From assembly GCA_008692225.1 (NCBI GenBank), contig VICG01000001.1, forward strand, positions 1,414,501-1,478,500: a stretch of DNA of 64,000 nt, given 5' to 3'. The position numbers and the translations under genes were made by a program. Positions 25,146-37,335 of this stretch are shown one piece after another. Every line of letters begins with the position of its first letter. Position 1 is the stretch's first letter. This DNA comes from Monilinia fructicola. Taxonomy: Eukaryota > Ascomycota > Leotiomycetes > Helotiales > Sclerotiniaceae. The notes under the pieces were generated by a model that saw only the letters and a program-made list of their open reading frames with translations, searched no databases and was not told where the DNA came from.

Positions 25146-26210
25146 TCATGAATTCTCCGGCATCTCCGGCAAGCGATGACCTTCACTCATTTCATAAGTT
25201 CCATTGCCTTCCAACTCCGCCCATCTATCCATTCTCTCAAGGCCGCTTTTCTTCATCGTTCCTCCATAAGTATCATTTTCGTGAAAGTCGCCCGCATCCT
25301 GACATGCCTGGCCTATGTCATTTCTTATGATTTCTCCCCTCAACATATTCCTCTTTTTTGCTCTCATCACGAAGAACATTACGGCCGTTATCGCAATCGA
25401 CAATGCGGCCACGGCTCCCACCACTATTCCTGCAATTGCCCCTCCACTCATTTTCTTACTACTGGTCGTGCTGGTATCTACTTGGCTTGCTGCACCTAGT
25501 CCTAGGTTCTCTAATATCTTCTGGTCACACGCTCCGCCAGCCTTTGCCCCACAAGAAATCGTTCTCTTTGGAGCAGTTGTTGAGCTGACATTGTTATTTG
25601 CGGCGATCACATCTTCAGGTAAAGTGCCAGTCATATTATTGAGAGTAAATCGATCAGAGTATGCCGTGACCCAAATAGATTCATTGGAAGTGAGGTATGA
25701 ACGGTAACCGAAAAAACTTTTTGCAATCAGTGCTATGCTGTTAAGGGAGGGATAAGAACAGGGTTCTTACAATTTATTTTCCAAACTCAGAGTTACATTT
25801 CTTCGAATGTTTACAGGAGGAGACTGGGTTGTTGGGTCTTTCATTTGATATCCCGATAATCTATATTCCCAGAGCTCAAACTATACATGTATGCATAAGT
25901 CAGCATCGATTCATCAATTATTTTTCTCCCTCTCCTTTTCACTCTCCTACCACCTACATCTATATGCATCTGAGCCTATCCAAGTGGAGGCAAAACTCAC
26001 AGGAGCCGTATCATTTCCAGTGAAGAGGACCACTTCCCAACTCGCGTCATCAAATTGGCCGACTGTAGGTACTGTTCCATTATCACTCGCACGTATCTTA
26101 TACGGCCCAGAATCTACTACTTCTCCCATGGAAGGAGACCTGAAAACGATTTCCGCTTGACATGCTGCCAATAAGATTGACCGTAGTAGGACGTCTCGAA
26201 AGAACATCAT
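25146..26210 (-). CDS. Kre9/Knh1-like, type I membrane protein
   Basis: Three exons: 26210-26001, 25880-25771, 25716-25146 (891 nt, 296 aa); introns 120 and 54 bp. The start MMFFRDVLLRSILLAACQA is a signal peptide, probably cleaved before EIVFRSPSMGEVVDSG. The next about 100 residues (SGPYKIRASDNGTVP, ASWEVVLFTG, FELWEYRLSG, SIWVTAYSDRF) resemble the N-terminal domain of Kre9/Knh1-type Ser/Thr-rich proteins tied to beta-1,6-glucan and wall assembly. There are several N-glycosylation sites (NGT, NDT, NVT, NES). A Ser/Thr stalk (TSTTSSKK) leads to one transmembrane helix (SGGAIAGIVVGAVAALSIAI...MFFVMR) followed by a basic stop-transfer RAKKR and a cytosolic tail of about 75 residues. A membrane helix instead of a GPI signal makes a wall sensor or anchored role possible (inference). 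Confidence 0.75.
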
Positions 26211-27411
26211 ATTCGTGGCTTTCACTGGAAGGCAATAGGATGCGACGAGAGAAAGGGAAGATAGAAATTAAAATGGAGTCGTGAATAGCAAAGGATGCGT
26301 ATGTTCAAGATAGGCATCATGTTGTGAACAGTAATAAGCACTAATAAGTACCATAAGCACAATCATGAAAACGCAAGACGTCGTAATTGTAATGCTTGGT
26401 AGGTTTGAAATAGATGAAGATCCCTCCAAACCTCGCCTTATCATCAGTTCTATGACCCAATTTCCAACAAGGAAAGTGATCCTCAAAGACCTAGGCTCCC
26501 ATACGAAAATGCAATGTTCAGCTTGCGCTGTGAGGCTGCTCAGCATTGAAGACGATGGGTTGCACAGTGTCCAAAACGAATGGTAGAAATTGGTAATGAT
26601 GTGCACACTTTCAATACAATCTTTCGAAGTGAAAATAAAGCATCACATCTATTAGATGAGGATAATCAAAACTTATGGGATCCGAGTGAATGTTGGAGGT
26701 AGATTTCAGATAATATAAGTTTGTCTGTTTGGTGTTTGGTTCAACCAGTTTTTGACGCTGGATGTTCATGATCAGTGGAATAGCATTCTGATTCTTAATA
26801 CTGCGCCTCACGAATGAATGTAAGTATTTTCAGTGTCTATGGATAAACCAGTGAATCACTGAATTCATCGACAAGAAGGGATGTTCACATACATTTTAAT
26901 TCCATTGTAAGACGAAATAGAAGGATAATACTTTCCAAGGTTAAGTCTGATAATGATCAATTAAGGTTGCCAAGGTAAGGTTAACAAGTGTCAGTGAGTT
27001 AGCTCACCGGTGGCTCAGATATACGTAGCACGTGATATACCTACAACATTCTTTCTAACCTTATATTACTGCCGCTTGTCACCGTGAGGAACACTCCGCT
27101 CAAGGCTAGTATCGGCTTTCGGGTAAATGTAACCGTTGCGGGGATCCTGCCGCATTGTGAATGAAGCTCGCCATTGCAGCGTGAGACTCGCCATATCTAA
27201 TAAGTACTAATTTAGGTACACCAGTGGTACTGGTAGGTTGTTGTCCTTCAATTGCACAAGAATTGTTCAATTGAGATATCAAAACATCCAAACATCCAAA
27301 CGTCCAGACATCAGAACATCAGAACATCAGAACATCAGAACATCGAGGCTTCATCCTCACTTCCCTTCATCTAAAGCCAACTTTCTTTAACATCATATCA
27401 AATCGAACATC
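26211..27411. other. Divergent promoter region between the Kre9-like gene and the DPP5-type gene
   Basis: This 1.2 kb serves two divergent genes. It contains repeated aaggtta/ccaaggt motifs near 26935-26990 and a tandem repeat just before the DPP5-type start. No gene is supported. Confidence 0.5.
27308..27344. repeat. Tandem 8-bp repeat (acatcaga) in leader of the S9 peptidase
   Basis: About 4.6 copies of acatcaga lie 68 bp before the start codon, preceded by related degenerate copies (acatcca, acgtcc). Confidence 0.8.
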
Positions 27412-30006
27412 ATGACTATTCGTGTTAATTCCTCAACCTTCACTCCAGAAGTGCTGATTTCTGCTCCTCGGAGATCAGCAGCAACACCAAACGCAGATGG
27501 TACATTGGCATTGTACACCGTGTCAACTTATTCTTTCCAAACCAATTCCAAGAGCGCCAAAATCAATGTCTTGGATATAGGCACGGGAGAAAGTTCAACT
27601 CTCAGCGACGATTTGAGTGACAGTGAGCCAGTGTGGCTAGGATGGGAAAATGAGGTGGTATGGTTGAGATCTGGAGAGAATGGAGCTACACATCTTGTAC
27701 TGGCCGATGCAAAGGACCTGGAAAAGAAGTAAACATGACTCTATTTTAAGTATGAGGTGACTTTAATTGACAATTAGTAGGCCGAAGATAATCACGACAT
27801 GGGATGGCGCTATCTCCAATATAAAGATTACAACTCTTGCTTCGAACGTTGTGGGCATAGCTGTTACTAGTACGTATTTTGATATACTTACAACTATCCT
27901 CTTACTCGGTTTGATTCGATCAGAACCTTCAAGTTCATTCGAATGTTCAATCATTCTGGATGTTCAATGTTTTACCTTCTCCATATTTCACACAAGCAAT
28001 CACCTATTCTTGCTTCTGATAACACTAACTCTCACTCCCTCCAGGCTTGGCAACCCCATCTGGAAGTTTGTATAATTCTGAGACGGCCAAGAAGCCTTTA
28101 TCAACGGCTAAGGTATACTCAAAGCTATTTGTTAGAGAATGGGATGCATGGGTTACGGAGAATAAGAATACTATCTGGTATGCAACGATTACCAAAAATA
28201 AGGATTCCGAGGATATTAAAGTCTCTGGATTGGTGAATGCTTTGGCAGGCCACCAAATCTCTCTTGAGTCTCCGGTACCACCATTTGGAGGAACTGGAGA
28301 TTTTGATATCAGTAAGAATGGTATAGTCTTCGTCGCCAAAGATCCCAAAATTGATCCAGCCAACTATACGAAGACTGATCTATACTACATTCCTCTGAAG
28401 ACATTCACAGAGTCGCAAGCCCCAGCACCGCAGTTGGTAGAGACCGGCAACCTAAAAGGTTACAGTCAAGGGCCAGTGTTCTCACCAGATGCGAAGTCCG
28501 TGATCTTTACAAGAATGAAGAGTAGGTGACATTTTTTCGGCTAAAATAGATTATTAAGATTCTAACAGAAAGTAGACATACAGTACGAAAGTGATAAAAC
28601 AAGACTTTTGTTGGTACCTGATATTACTGACCTTACAAACGTCCAAGAATTCTATGAAACAGAGGACGGAAAGGGTGGATGGGACTTGAAACCTGAAAAT
28701 GTTAATTTCAGTAAAGATGGGACGACCATCTATGTAACAGCAGAAGAGAACGGTCGTGTAAAACTATTTCAGTTACCAGCTTCTCCACGCCATGCTACGA
28801 AATTACCAGAAGCTCTCACCAGTAACGGGACTGTTACTGATAAACACGTTCTTCCGAACGGTGACTTGTTCCTCAGTGGAAATTCCTTGATCGACAACAG
28901 CGTCTATTCGATCATTAATCCCTCCAAACCGTCTGAAAAGATTACTGTTTCATCGAACTCAGACGAGGGAAGAGCTTTTGGGCTTTCACAAAATCAAGTT
29001 GATGAGTTCTGGTATACTGGAGCTGAAGATTATCAAGTACACGCTTGGGTTTTCCGACCATCAAACTTTGATAAGAACAAGAAGTATCCTCTTGCGTATC
29101 TCATTCATGGTGGAGTAAGTGAAGAATTGTTTGGCCAAATATGTTACAATACACTAATCATAGTATTAGCCTCAAGGTGCCTGGAACGAAGGTTGGAGCA
29201 CGCGTTGGAACCCCGCAGTGTTTGCTGAGCAGGGTTACGTTGTAGTGACCCCAAACCCTACAGGAAGCACCGGTTATGGAATGGCCTTGCAAGATGGCAT
29301 TCAAGGCCAGTGGGGAGGACGGCCATATATAGACCTTGTGAAGGGGTTTGAGTATATTGAGAAAAACTTGTATGTCTTCTCAAAATGGATTGTACTTAGG
29401 CAGCCTTAAGCGAAACTAACACTTGCTAGATCCTACGTCGACACCGACCGTGCTGTGGCTGCTGGGGCCAGCTACGGTGGCTTTATGATAAATTGGATCC
29501 AAGGGCACGACTTGGGTCGCAAATTCAAAGCTCTCGTAACTCATGATGGTGTCTTCTCAACCCTCAACCAATACGCATCCGAGGAATTGTTCTTCCCTCA
29601 TCACGATTTCGAAGGTACACTCTGGGATAACCCTGAAGCATATCAGAAATGGAATCCTGCCAGCCACACTGCTAATTGGGAAACACCTCACCTCATAATT
29701 CATAATGATTTGGATTATAGACTGCCTATTTCAGAAGGATTAGCCCCCTTTAACGTGTTGCAGACGCGAGGAGTGGAGAGTAGATTTTTGACGTTCCCAG
29801 ATGAGAATCATGTGAGTGTTTTTCTCTCCTACGCTGTCCGGTCATTGGTAATGAGGGATGCTAACTCTGTATCATAGTGGGTGTTGAAACCTGAGAATTC
29901 CAGAGTCTGGCACAAAGAGGTTTTCGACTGGATCAACAAATACAGTGGTATCACTAAAGAGAATGAAGAATTGAGAAAGGGGATCGAGCAATTGAGTGTA
30001 ATTTGA
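27412..30006 (+). CDS. dpp5: S9 prolyl oligopeptidase, dipeptidyl-peptidase 5 type
   Basis: Seven exons: 27412-27728, 27781-27869, 28045-28521, 28576-29114, 29170-29369, 29430-29811, 29878-30006 (2133 nt, 710 aa). Introns are 52-175 bp and every phase fits. The N-terminal two thirds form a beta-propeller-like region ([52 protein letters not shown]). The alpha/beta-hydrolase domain has the nucleophile in GASYGGFM (Ser about 555), the acid in HNDLDYRLP (Asp about 636) and the base in DENHWVLKP (His about 668); [12 protein letters not shown] is the oxyanion-loop signature of the family. It cleaves dipeptides from peptide N-termini. Secreted fungal DPP5 proteins start with a signal peptide; this one ([15 protein letters not shown]) does not, so a cytosolic role is inferred. 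The exon 4 acceptor has a 3-nt alternative. Confidence 0.93.
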
Positions 30007-30032
30007 TTTCTCGAGTATGAAAACAGACATAC

Positions 30033-30067
30033 GATGGCAATGATGGCAATGATGGCAATGATGGCAA
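30033..30067. repeat. Tandem 9-bp repeat (gatggcaat) after the S9 peptidase stop
   Basis: Nearly four copies of gatggcaat begin 27 bp past the stop codon, so they lie in the presumed 3' UTR. Confidence 0.85.
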
Positions 30068-30310
30068 AATTATCTGGAACGGACCGAGAGGGTGACTCGA
30101 GAATGGATATAATGAATAAAAAGAGCATGATTTATGAAAACTAATCACGGAGAACGAATTTAATTCCCTCAACCTTCAAGTTGGTATCTATAGTTTGTTT
30201 AGGCATGACTTTTCCTCAACACATGAAACCTGAATGCACACCACCAGCCCATGTATTACGTTGATGCGTTCCCACACACTGCACCTCATGATTGTTCTTG
30301 AATCCCGAAT

Positions 30311-33146
30311 CTATTTCTTCCCCTTCTTCCTCCACTCCTTCTCTCGCTCATAAGCCTTCGACTCCTTTCCTTCCTCGCCCTGAATCTCCGCGATAAGTCT
30401 CTTCATCTTCTTTTCGTGCGCGGCATCCTTCTCCTTCTTCTGCCTCAAACTCTCTCTCGCGATGAAATTGCTGTCCTTGCGCAACTCACGGATAGCACCC
30501 TTCTTCTCCTTCTTATGCTCAGCGCGCAACTTGGCAGTTTCAGCACGTTCGCGATCAGGATCGTAGTGCTTGTCTGGATTGTATGAGTCTTCGAACTTGG
30601 GGATGGAGGTTTTGATGGCGAGGGGTTTGTGGTGGTGTAGTTCGAGGGGGCGACGAGCGAGGTGGGCTAGCTGTAACATTGTCTGGAATTTGGAGGTGGA
30701 TTTGCGGATGATGGTCTAGAGGACGGTTAGCAATTCTGCGCATGGGATTATTGACTGGGTTACTACTTACTTGAGTACTTTCCGGGAGCTTTGACTTGCA
30801 AGATTTACCCCCGAGATGTTTTAGGATCGTCAAGGCTGGTTCAAAGACTTCGGTAAAGGCTGATTTGTCCGTCCACAAATCAGCACTTGCATTTAAGATG
30901 TTAATATTTGCCTCGAGCAAAGCGACCTTCAAGGACTCTTCGTCATCTGCTGATAGTTCCTTCAGAACACAGTCATAGAGTTCAATTTGACGGTCTGATG
31001 CTGTGGCTTTCTCTATTCGTACAGAGCTTTTTGGCTCATGATATGGGAAGCAGCCGGGGATCTTTGACAATTTAGTAGGCGCCAGAGCACATAATGTGTT
31101 TTGGATAAAGCCTCCTATTTCTGGAACATATCTCTTCGACAATCGTTGATATTGCAAGCATAAAGTGCAAAGATATGCTCCCATTGCGTAATCAGACAGA
31201 ACCTGAGGAATCTTTTGACCAAGATATCGTCCCATTGTCAAGATTGCAGGAGTCACCACTTGATGGAAATGATCTGAAGTTGGGAATATAGCTCCAATGG
31301 CCGTTAGAATCACGAGATCGCCAGCCTTTAGGGACAAAGCTCTTGATTGATTGATTTCTTCGAGATGTCGCCTGAAGGCATTCGCAATCTCAAGAGGAAA
31401 CGTCTTAGCGAGCGAATGGATGTGGCGGATAACATTCTCTAGTACAGCGAAAGGAGGTTGCTGAGATTGGTTTGCGAGGTACGAGATATGAGAGATGAGG
31501 GAAACAGCGAAGTTTCCTAGCTTTCCTTTGTTCTCTGAGTTGAGTTTAGGGTGGTACAAAGCTCTGATACGTTGTACAACCGTTGGGAGGTCCAATAAGG
31601 CAATACCTTTAGTAACCTCTAGAAGCTCTTCATGCGATTGTGGACAAGGAAAGGTATAAGCAAGATCACCATTAACACCGTTTTTGGCAGGCAATTCCAC
31701 TTCAGGAAGAGGAGCGTTTGCACCAGTCAAAAACTCCGGCCTTTTAGCTTCTTCTTCAGTAAGCAGACCTTTGAGAAACTCGTCATCTTCGTTGTCAGAT
31801 TCGTCGTCCTGCTCATCAGATTCGCCTTCCGACTCGTCAATATCTGAACCACTCGCTACGAGGTCATCATCTATAATGAAATCGTCCTCATCATCGGCCC
31901 CTAATTCCGCAGCGCTAGGACGTGCTTTGATACCAGAACCCAATCCGTAATCTTCCTCTTCTTCCTCTTCCTCCTCATCATCTGCTCCTCCTTTGCGGTT
32001 ATGTTCTTCCTCGTCACTATCTTCAGCCACGCCCTCCATACGACGCAATCTCTTCGCTTCCAATTCTCGCAGTCTTCTCGATTCCTGCTCCATCTTTTCG
32101 TCTTCGGTTTTTGATCTTTCTGTAGGTTGGGATCGTTTGTCTTGTGCCATTTGTCTCATTCGAATATCATATTCTTTTTCCAACTTCGCTCGATCACCCC
32201 CATTCATCAACGCTATCCGATCTGGATTCATACCAGGGACATCCGCGGGTGGCGCAGGTGGTGGTTTAGGAGCCATACCGCGGAGAAGTTCATGAATACC
32301 TGACATTTCTTTATCCAGTTCTTCTCGCAGGTCCTCATCGTCATCTTTCGCTGCTTGGCGCTCATATTTGTGCATTTTAGATTTAGCGATGAGTTCTTTC
32401 ATAACCTCTTGTTTCGACTTCTTTCGTTCAGGCAAAGCAGTTCCCTCCTCATCCTCGTCTGAACCTTCGGAATTGGAGCCTCGGCGGCGTTTTCGTGCTT
32501 GTCGCTCCTCATCAGACTCGTGGTCATCAGCATCCGACAGTTCTAAGTCTTCGTCATCAAAATCATCCCGGATCGTAGGGCCATCTAACGAAAGTGATTG
32601 TCCCATGTGCGTAAGCTCGCCAGGTGTTTCGTCGTCTTCAAGATCAAATGCGGAGCTATTCTTGTGTCCTCTCTGCTTCTCCTGCGTGAAACGTTCGAGC
32701 ATCTTATCTTCGGGGGCCATCGAAGGGTCATTTTCTCCGAAACGCTTATCTATTATACCTCCAACTCGGTTCCTGCGCTGCATTTCCAAAAGTAAAGTCT
32801 TGCGGCGCTAATTGAATGTTAGCAGACGTCAAACTTTCTTATAAGCAAACTCACATTTTCTTCAGCAAGACCCCTCGCAACGCCCGGTTTCTTGATACCC
32901 TTGGAGATCCTTCCACTGAGAGTTTTTATTGCTTGTAACTTCGAATTTAGGAGCTTTAGCCTGCTTGATCTCGAACGGATTGAATTGATCTCGAATCCCA
33001 TTGAGCGCGACACTCCTTTTGATCTTCTTCTCCTTGTTGACTCCATTTTGTGCATTCTGTTTCTTTTGTTTTTTTGATTGCTGGGGACCAACAATTCCCT
33101 GCTCTCTGAGAGAAGCTTTCAATCTCTTGAGCTGTGATGGCGGCAT
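30311..33146 (-). CDS. NOP14: Nucleolar protein NOP14 (SSU processome), with a one-base frame break
   Basis: Exons 33146-32855, 32807-30771, 30715-30311; introns 47 and 55 bp. NOP14 marks: N-terminal PPSQLKRLKASLREQG and FNPFEIKQAKAPKFEV; then RRKTLLLEMQRRNRVGGIIDKRFGE; MAPEDKMLERFTQEKQ; long acidic tracts (EDEEGTALPE, DDEEEEEEEEDYG); FEDSYNPDKHYDPDRERAE; and a very basic coiled C-terminus ending WRKKGKK. NOP14 is essential for 40S subunit formation in yeast and sits in the 90S pre-ribosome. Exon 1 breaks frame at a run of five T (32923-32927; A on the coding strand). With one base fewer it reads TSNKTLSGRISKGIKKPGVA and exon 1 becomes 291 nt, so the whole CDS is 2733 nt (910 aa), normal for the family. 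It converges on the S9 peptidase gene with a 304 bp gap. Confidence 0.93.
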
Positions 33147-34401
33147 CTTGATGGGTTTGCAGTGTGAATTAAATCCTCACTGTCACTATCATTTAACCCC
33201 CAGAACTTTTTTTTTGACTTTTTTATCACTTATCGCCAACTTCTTTGTGGCTGGTGATCTTGAGATGGGTGTGGCTTCGGTTAAACCAAGGCATTCTACT
33301 TTAGCCACCATCTTCTGTCTAGCCTGAAAATCGCTTAGTTCCGAAGCACCTACCAAGCGGTTTCAGTGAGACTATCACAACAACCTTACCTATGAAGCGA
33401 CTGCTCTACGAAATCCAATTCGTCTGAATATACGAGAAACGTTTGCTTACAGTTATTCAAGCGCCATGGGCATGATCAAGCTGACATCAAGAATCAAGAA
33501 TCTAAGCGGAATGTAACATCAAGAACTAAGAATATATTTTCATCAACATCAGAAAGTCTCAAGTGGGTACAGCACCATGCTTTCGATATGCGCTTCTACC
33601 GAGTATAGAAAGCCCCCAAAACCGATGTTCCACCCAACCCATTTCAGCTGGAGCATGTATGTACCCAGGCTCAAGGGGTAGTTGAATTCTTTCGTCGATT
33701 TTAAAAGCAGACATTTAACCGTTCAGTTCTTGGGTCTTCGTGAATTCTCTCCAGATAGCTCTACAACCTGGTTCATCTATCTGTTCCAACCTAAACAAAT
33801 TTCTAACTACGAATCAAATACTTGAGTTCCAAATGGTCTTCGATACGGCCTTCCCAAAGCAATCATGTTCATGTACTGAAACTAGCTATAGCTGATGGTG
33901 ATATCATTGCTCTCCAGGCCTGTCTTTTTCCAGTGGAGAAATGGAGTCTTGCACTGTCGATGTCTTCATAGCCTGCCTACTGGTACTTCAAAACAGAGCT
34001 TCCACGACTGCCCCGCGCCCATGCATCTTCCCAAATCCGTTACGTTACATGTGAATATACAGTGTCAAGCGGCTCTGCATTGACCCGCATCTAACATTGG
34101 GTCTATCATTTTATCATGAGTATAAATTGGTATTCAAATAATCTATTATACAAGAAGGGGTATAAGATTGCCTTGTCTAAAGGCGTAAACGCAATGTTAG
34201 ACATCTGAACATTGGGTTTATAGAATGAAAGTGTGCGCTTGGCAGAATTCGTTGAATCAAAATTTGAAAACTTTGAAAGGAAGAAAACGCCCATCATAAA
34301 CCAAATAGAAGTGAAACCAAAATCTATGCCGATATGTATCATCTCTCGTCATGATCATTCCCTCTCACGTCTTGTCATATAGCGTTCCAAACAGCTTCCA
34401 T
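33147..34401. other. Intergenic
   Basis: NOP14 promoter side and the 3' flank of the GH71 gene. No gene is supported. Confidence 0.5.
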
Positions 34402-35776
34402 TTAGAAACCTCCAACCCAGCAATTGAAATTCGTAAGCCCGCCCAACACCGAACTCGACCCCGTAATCTCGGCCCCACTCTCACTCTTCACAGTCTCTCC
34501 GTTCCTCACAATACTAAAAGTTACATTTCCTGTCTGGCCATTAAATGGCTGACTCCAATGGTTCAGCCCCGCTGTCCCATTATAGTTCATCGCTGGAGAA
34601 TTGCCAATTTGCACCTGCACATTGGCAGCTGATTGCAACAATGCGGTGAAGAATATTTTATCTTGAGCGAGAAGGCTAGGGCTGTATTCCGGTTGGCCTT
34701 GTGTGGGATTATTTCCTAGGACCCCTCCAAAAGATCCGCCTATGGAGGGAGATGTGCGGTACCAATATTGCATGGAGTCGGTGGTGGGCTTGGAATTGGT
34801 GCCTTTGTATTGGGCGATGTAGTAGGGAAGGAGAGTGAGAAGTTTATCATGCGGCATATTTTTAACGTATTTGAGGGAGTTTGTGGGGACTTCATAATCG
34901 GAGACCAAAGGGCCGATGTAGGATGATTCACCCCAGTCGTTCCAAGTGACAATTCTGTGTTGGTGTGTTAGCTTATTTGTTTGATGGGGCGATCGAGGGC
35001 AATGGAAATACGTACTGGACGAATTGAGGTTGAACTTGAAGAACTTGTTGCCAGCGCTTAGCCCATAGGTCGTCACTCTTCCACATCCATGCGATAGGAT
35101 TCGCGTCACTGTGGAAGAACCAAGGGGAGACGCCCATCATATAAGGTTTGCTGCCCAGCGTATTTTGCCAAGCGACGTCATTTGCAGTCGTCATATCTGC
35201 TGGTCCAGAGGGCCACATATCCCAGCTGAAGCCACCCTGAACATTGTTAAGCTGTGCTGTGAATCCAGCAGGACCCAAGCTCGTATAATCGGGTACAAAG
35301 TAAATGGAGCCGGCGGTGCCTTGAACGGCGCTTCGAATTGGTCCATTAGGTGTCCAGTCACCAGCGTTGTTCACACCTTCAAAAGTTGATGCAAAAACTT
35401 GTCCATTATACTTGAAGTAGGCAGGGCTTACTCCATATTGATTGAGATATGATGCGACTGAACAGTCGCCTGTGGCAGGCCATGCTCCGGTTCCTCCAAG
35501 GTAGTCGAAAGAGAAAAACAACTTAAAGCTGCTACCGAGTTTTGTGGCAGCTGTGAAAGCATTGGCGATCTGTGCTGGAGTATTTGTATCGCCACTAGCA
35601 ATGTTGAGTGCAAAGGCGTCGATACCTGCAGCCTGAGCAGTTTGGATATCGGTGGCCCAGTTGTCGGCAGTATGATGAGCAGTGTTACCCATCACAACGT
35701 GGGCAAAGACATACTTCTGAGCTGAAACAACAGAGGCAGTCAGCGTTGATGCCAGAAAAAAGAGTGAAAATCGCAT
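34402..35776 (-). CDS. Secreted GH71 alpha-1,3-glucanase (mutanase)
   Basis: Two exons, 35776-35016 and 34954-34402 (1314 nt, 437 aa). Intron 34955-35015 (61 bp) has a perfect GTACGT donor, chosen so the join reads QPQFVQ-IVTWNDWGESSYIGPL. The start MRFSLFFLASTLTASVVSA is a signal peptide. The mature N-terminus YVFAHVVMGNTAHHTADNWATDI and the segments GIDAFALNIASGD, FKLFFSFDYLGG, GGFSWDMWPSGP and MGVSPWFF are those of GH71 catalytic domains. WNDWGESSYIGP lies at the end of the barrel. The C-terminal 150 residues hold the accessory beta-rich part; no starch- or carbohydrate-binding module is evident. The enzyme cuts alpha-1,3-glucan in fungal walls, in cell separation or in attack on other fungi. 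Which one applies here cannot be told. Confidence 0.93.
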
Positions 35777-36482
35777 GGCGACAGATTCAAAGTGATCGAG
35801 AATCCAGTTCGATCAAAAAAAAGAAAGGAAGAGTAAAGGAGTGTGGTGATTCTGAATACAGATATCAGATACTACATATAGCAGAGCACCAGGCTACAAC
35901 TATGTGTTGAAGATTGTATTGAAATGAAGGTAGAAAGGAGTGTAAGTTGAAGAAACTCTTCTCTTCAATGCAATTCCAAGCCATTTCATCCTATTTCAGT
36001 AAATCTTGTGCGGATACTACCCTGCACTCCTTCGTGGTACCTGAAGGATTCACTTCAAGGATTGTGGATAGAGATTTCAATTTGGGATAAGAAAATTTAA
36101 AAATCAACATGGGACATAAAAAGTCGAAACATGGCGGCGTCATCTGAAATCCTTTTAGCCAATTGATCATCTGGTGGGTGTTTGTTCCCTCAGGGGTGAC
36201 TATGTGATCTCGATATCTGATTGGTTCTCAGATATCTGCAGCTATCCGAAGAAGTAAAGTTTCTTTTCGCTATGGGATCGCGGCTAGAGGCGTCTGAATT
36301 GGTCTGATCTTTGGCTACTGTGGGGGATGTAAATTTACGTACGTGAATGATTTATGATTTGTGATTGTTGATCCGCGGTTGGAGAAAGTCCGGACGAACG
36401 ACCATGTTCCATTTGACTTGTTGGTTGCAGGAAGTCTGATGGAAAAGGAAAATAACACAAAATAAAGACCAAATCGTATACT

Positions 36483-36521
36483 GTATCGTATCGTATCGTA
36501 TCGTATCGTATCGTATACAGA
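36483..36521. repeat. Microsatellite (cgtat)n
   Basis: Seven or so tandem copies of cgtat, about 0.7 kb upstream of the GH71 gene start. Confidence 0.85.
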
Positions 36522-37263
36522 CCAGCCAGCCAGCACCAGCTTTAATAAATTTCCGAGATGAGATATGTTTGTTCCCATTGAAATGTAGAAAAAGATATGA
36601 TAATTAGAACAATATTATTACTCACCAGGTTGTGGTTGTGGTTGTGGTTGTGCTTTCTTTTCTTCTTCATTAGGCCTAACTCCATGATCATGATCAACGA
36701 TACTTTGACTTGATGTGAAGAAAAGAGAGAAACAGGTTCTGATAGTGACGGCATGTTGCTTGTTCACTTGCTGCTATAGCTATAAACCGGCGTTTGCTTG
36801 GATATAAGGATAAGGATGAGGATAGGGGGATAGGGGGGATGATAGGGATGATAGGGATGAAAGGGATGATAGGGGATGGTAGGGATGAGGACAAGCTGGG
36901 TAGTACTGTAGATGGATGGATGATAGCTGTAGGTCTATCGTCCTGCTACCTGTAGTACTGTAGCTGACACGGCAGGATAATAGTAGCTGAGGATTAAGTT
37001 GATAGTAGCTCGGTATTAGACGGATAATTAGATGAGCAGTACTGTGTGTAGGATATCGGTCCACAAGTATGGTTGAAGGTGTAATCAATCACAAGTAGAA
37101 AAGCAATCTTACAAAAATCAACCATTGTGAACCATACAGAGAGAGCCCTGGAGTACAATTACAATACCATTGTTGCTTTTTGATTATGTAATGAGTGGCG
37201 TTATGAGTGGCGTTGCTAGTACACTGTACAGTAGCGCAATGGGACCAGTACAGAGTAGGCTAA

Positions 37264-37335
37264 CCTTACCTAGGTAAGGTTCCAAGGTCACTAATAAATA
37301 CCTACCTAGGTAGGTACCTACTAGGTACCTCCAAG
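37264..37335. repeat. Cluster of nested tacctaggta palindromes
   Basis: Overlapping inverted repeats (ttacctaggtaa, cctacctaggtagg, tacctactaggtacc) are followed by ccaaggctaggta. The same short elements recur elsewhere in intergenic DNA of this window. Confidence 0.7.
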
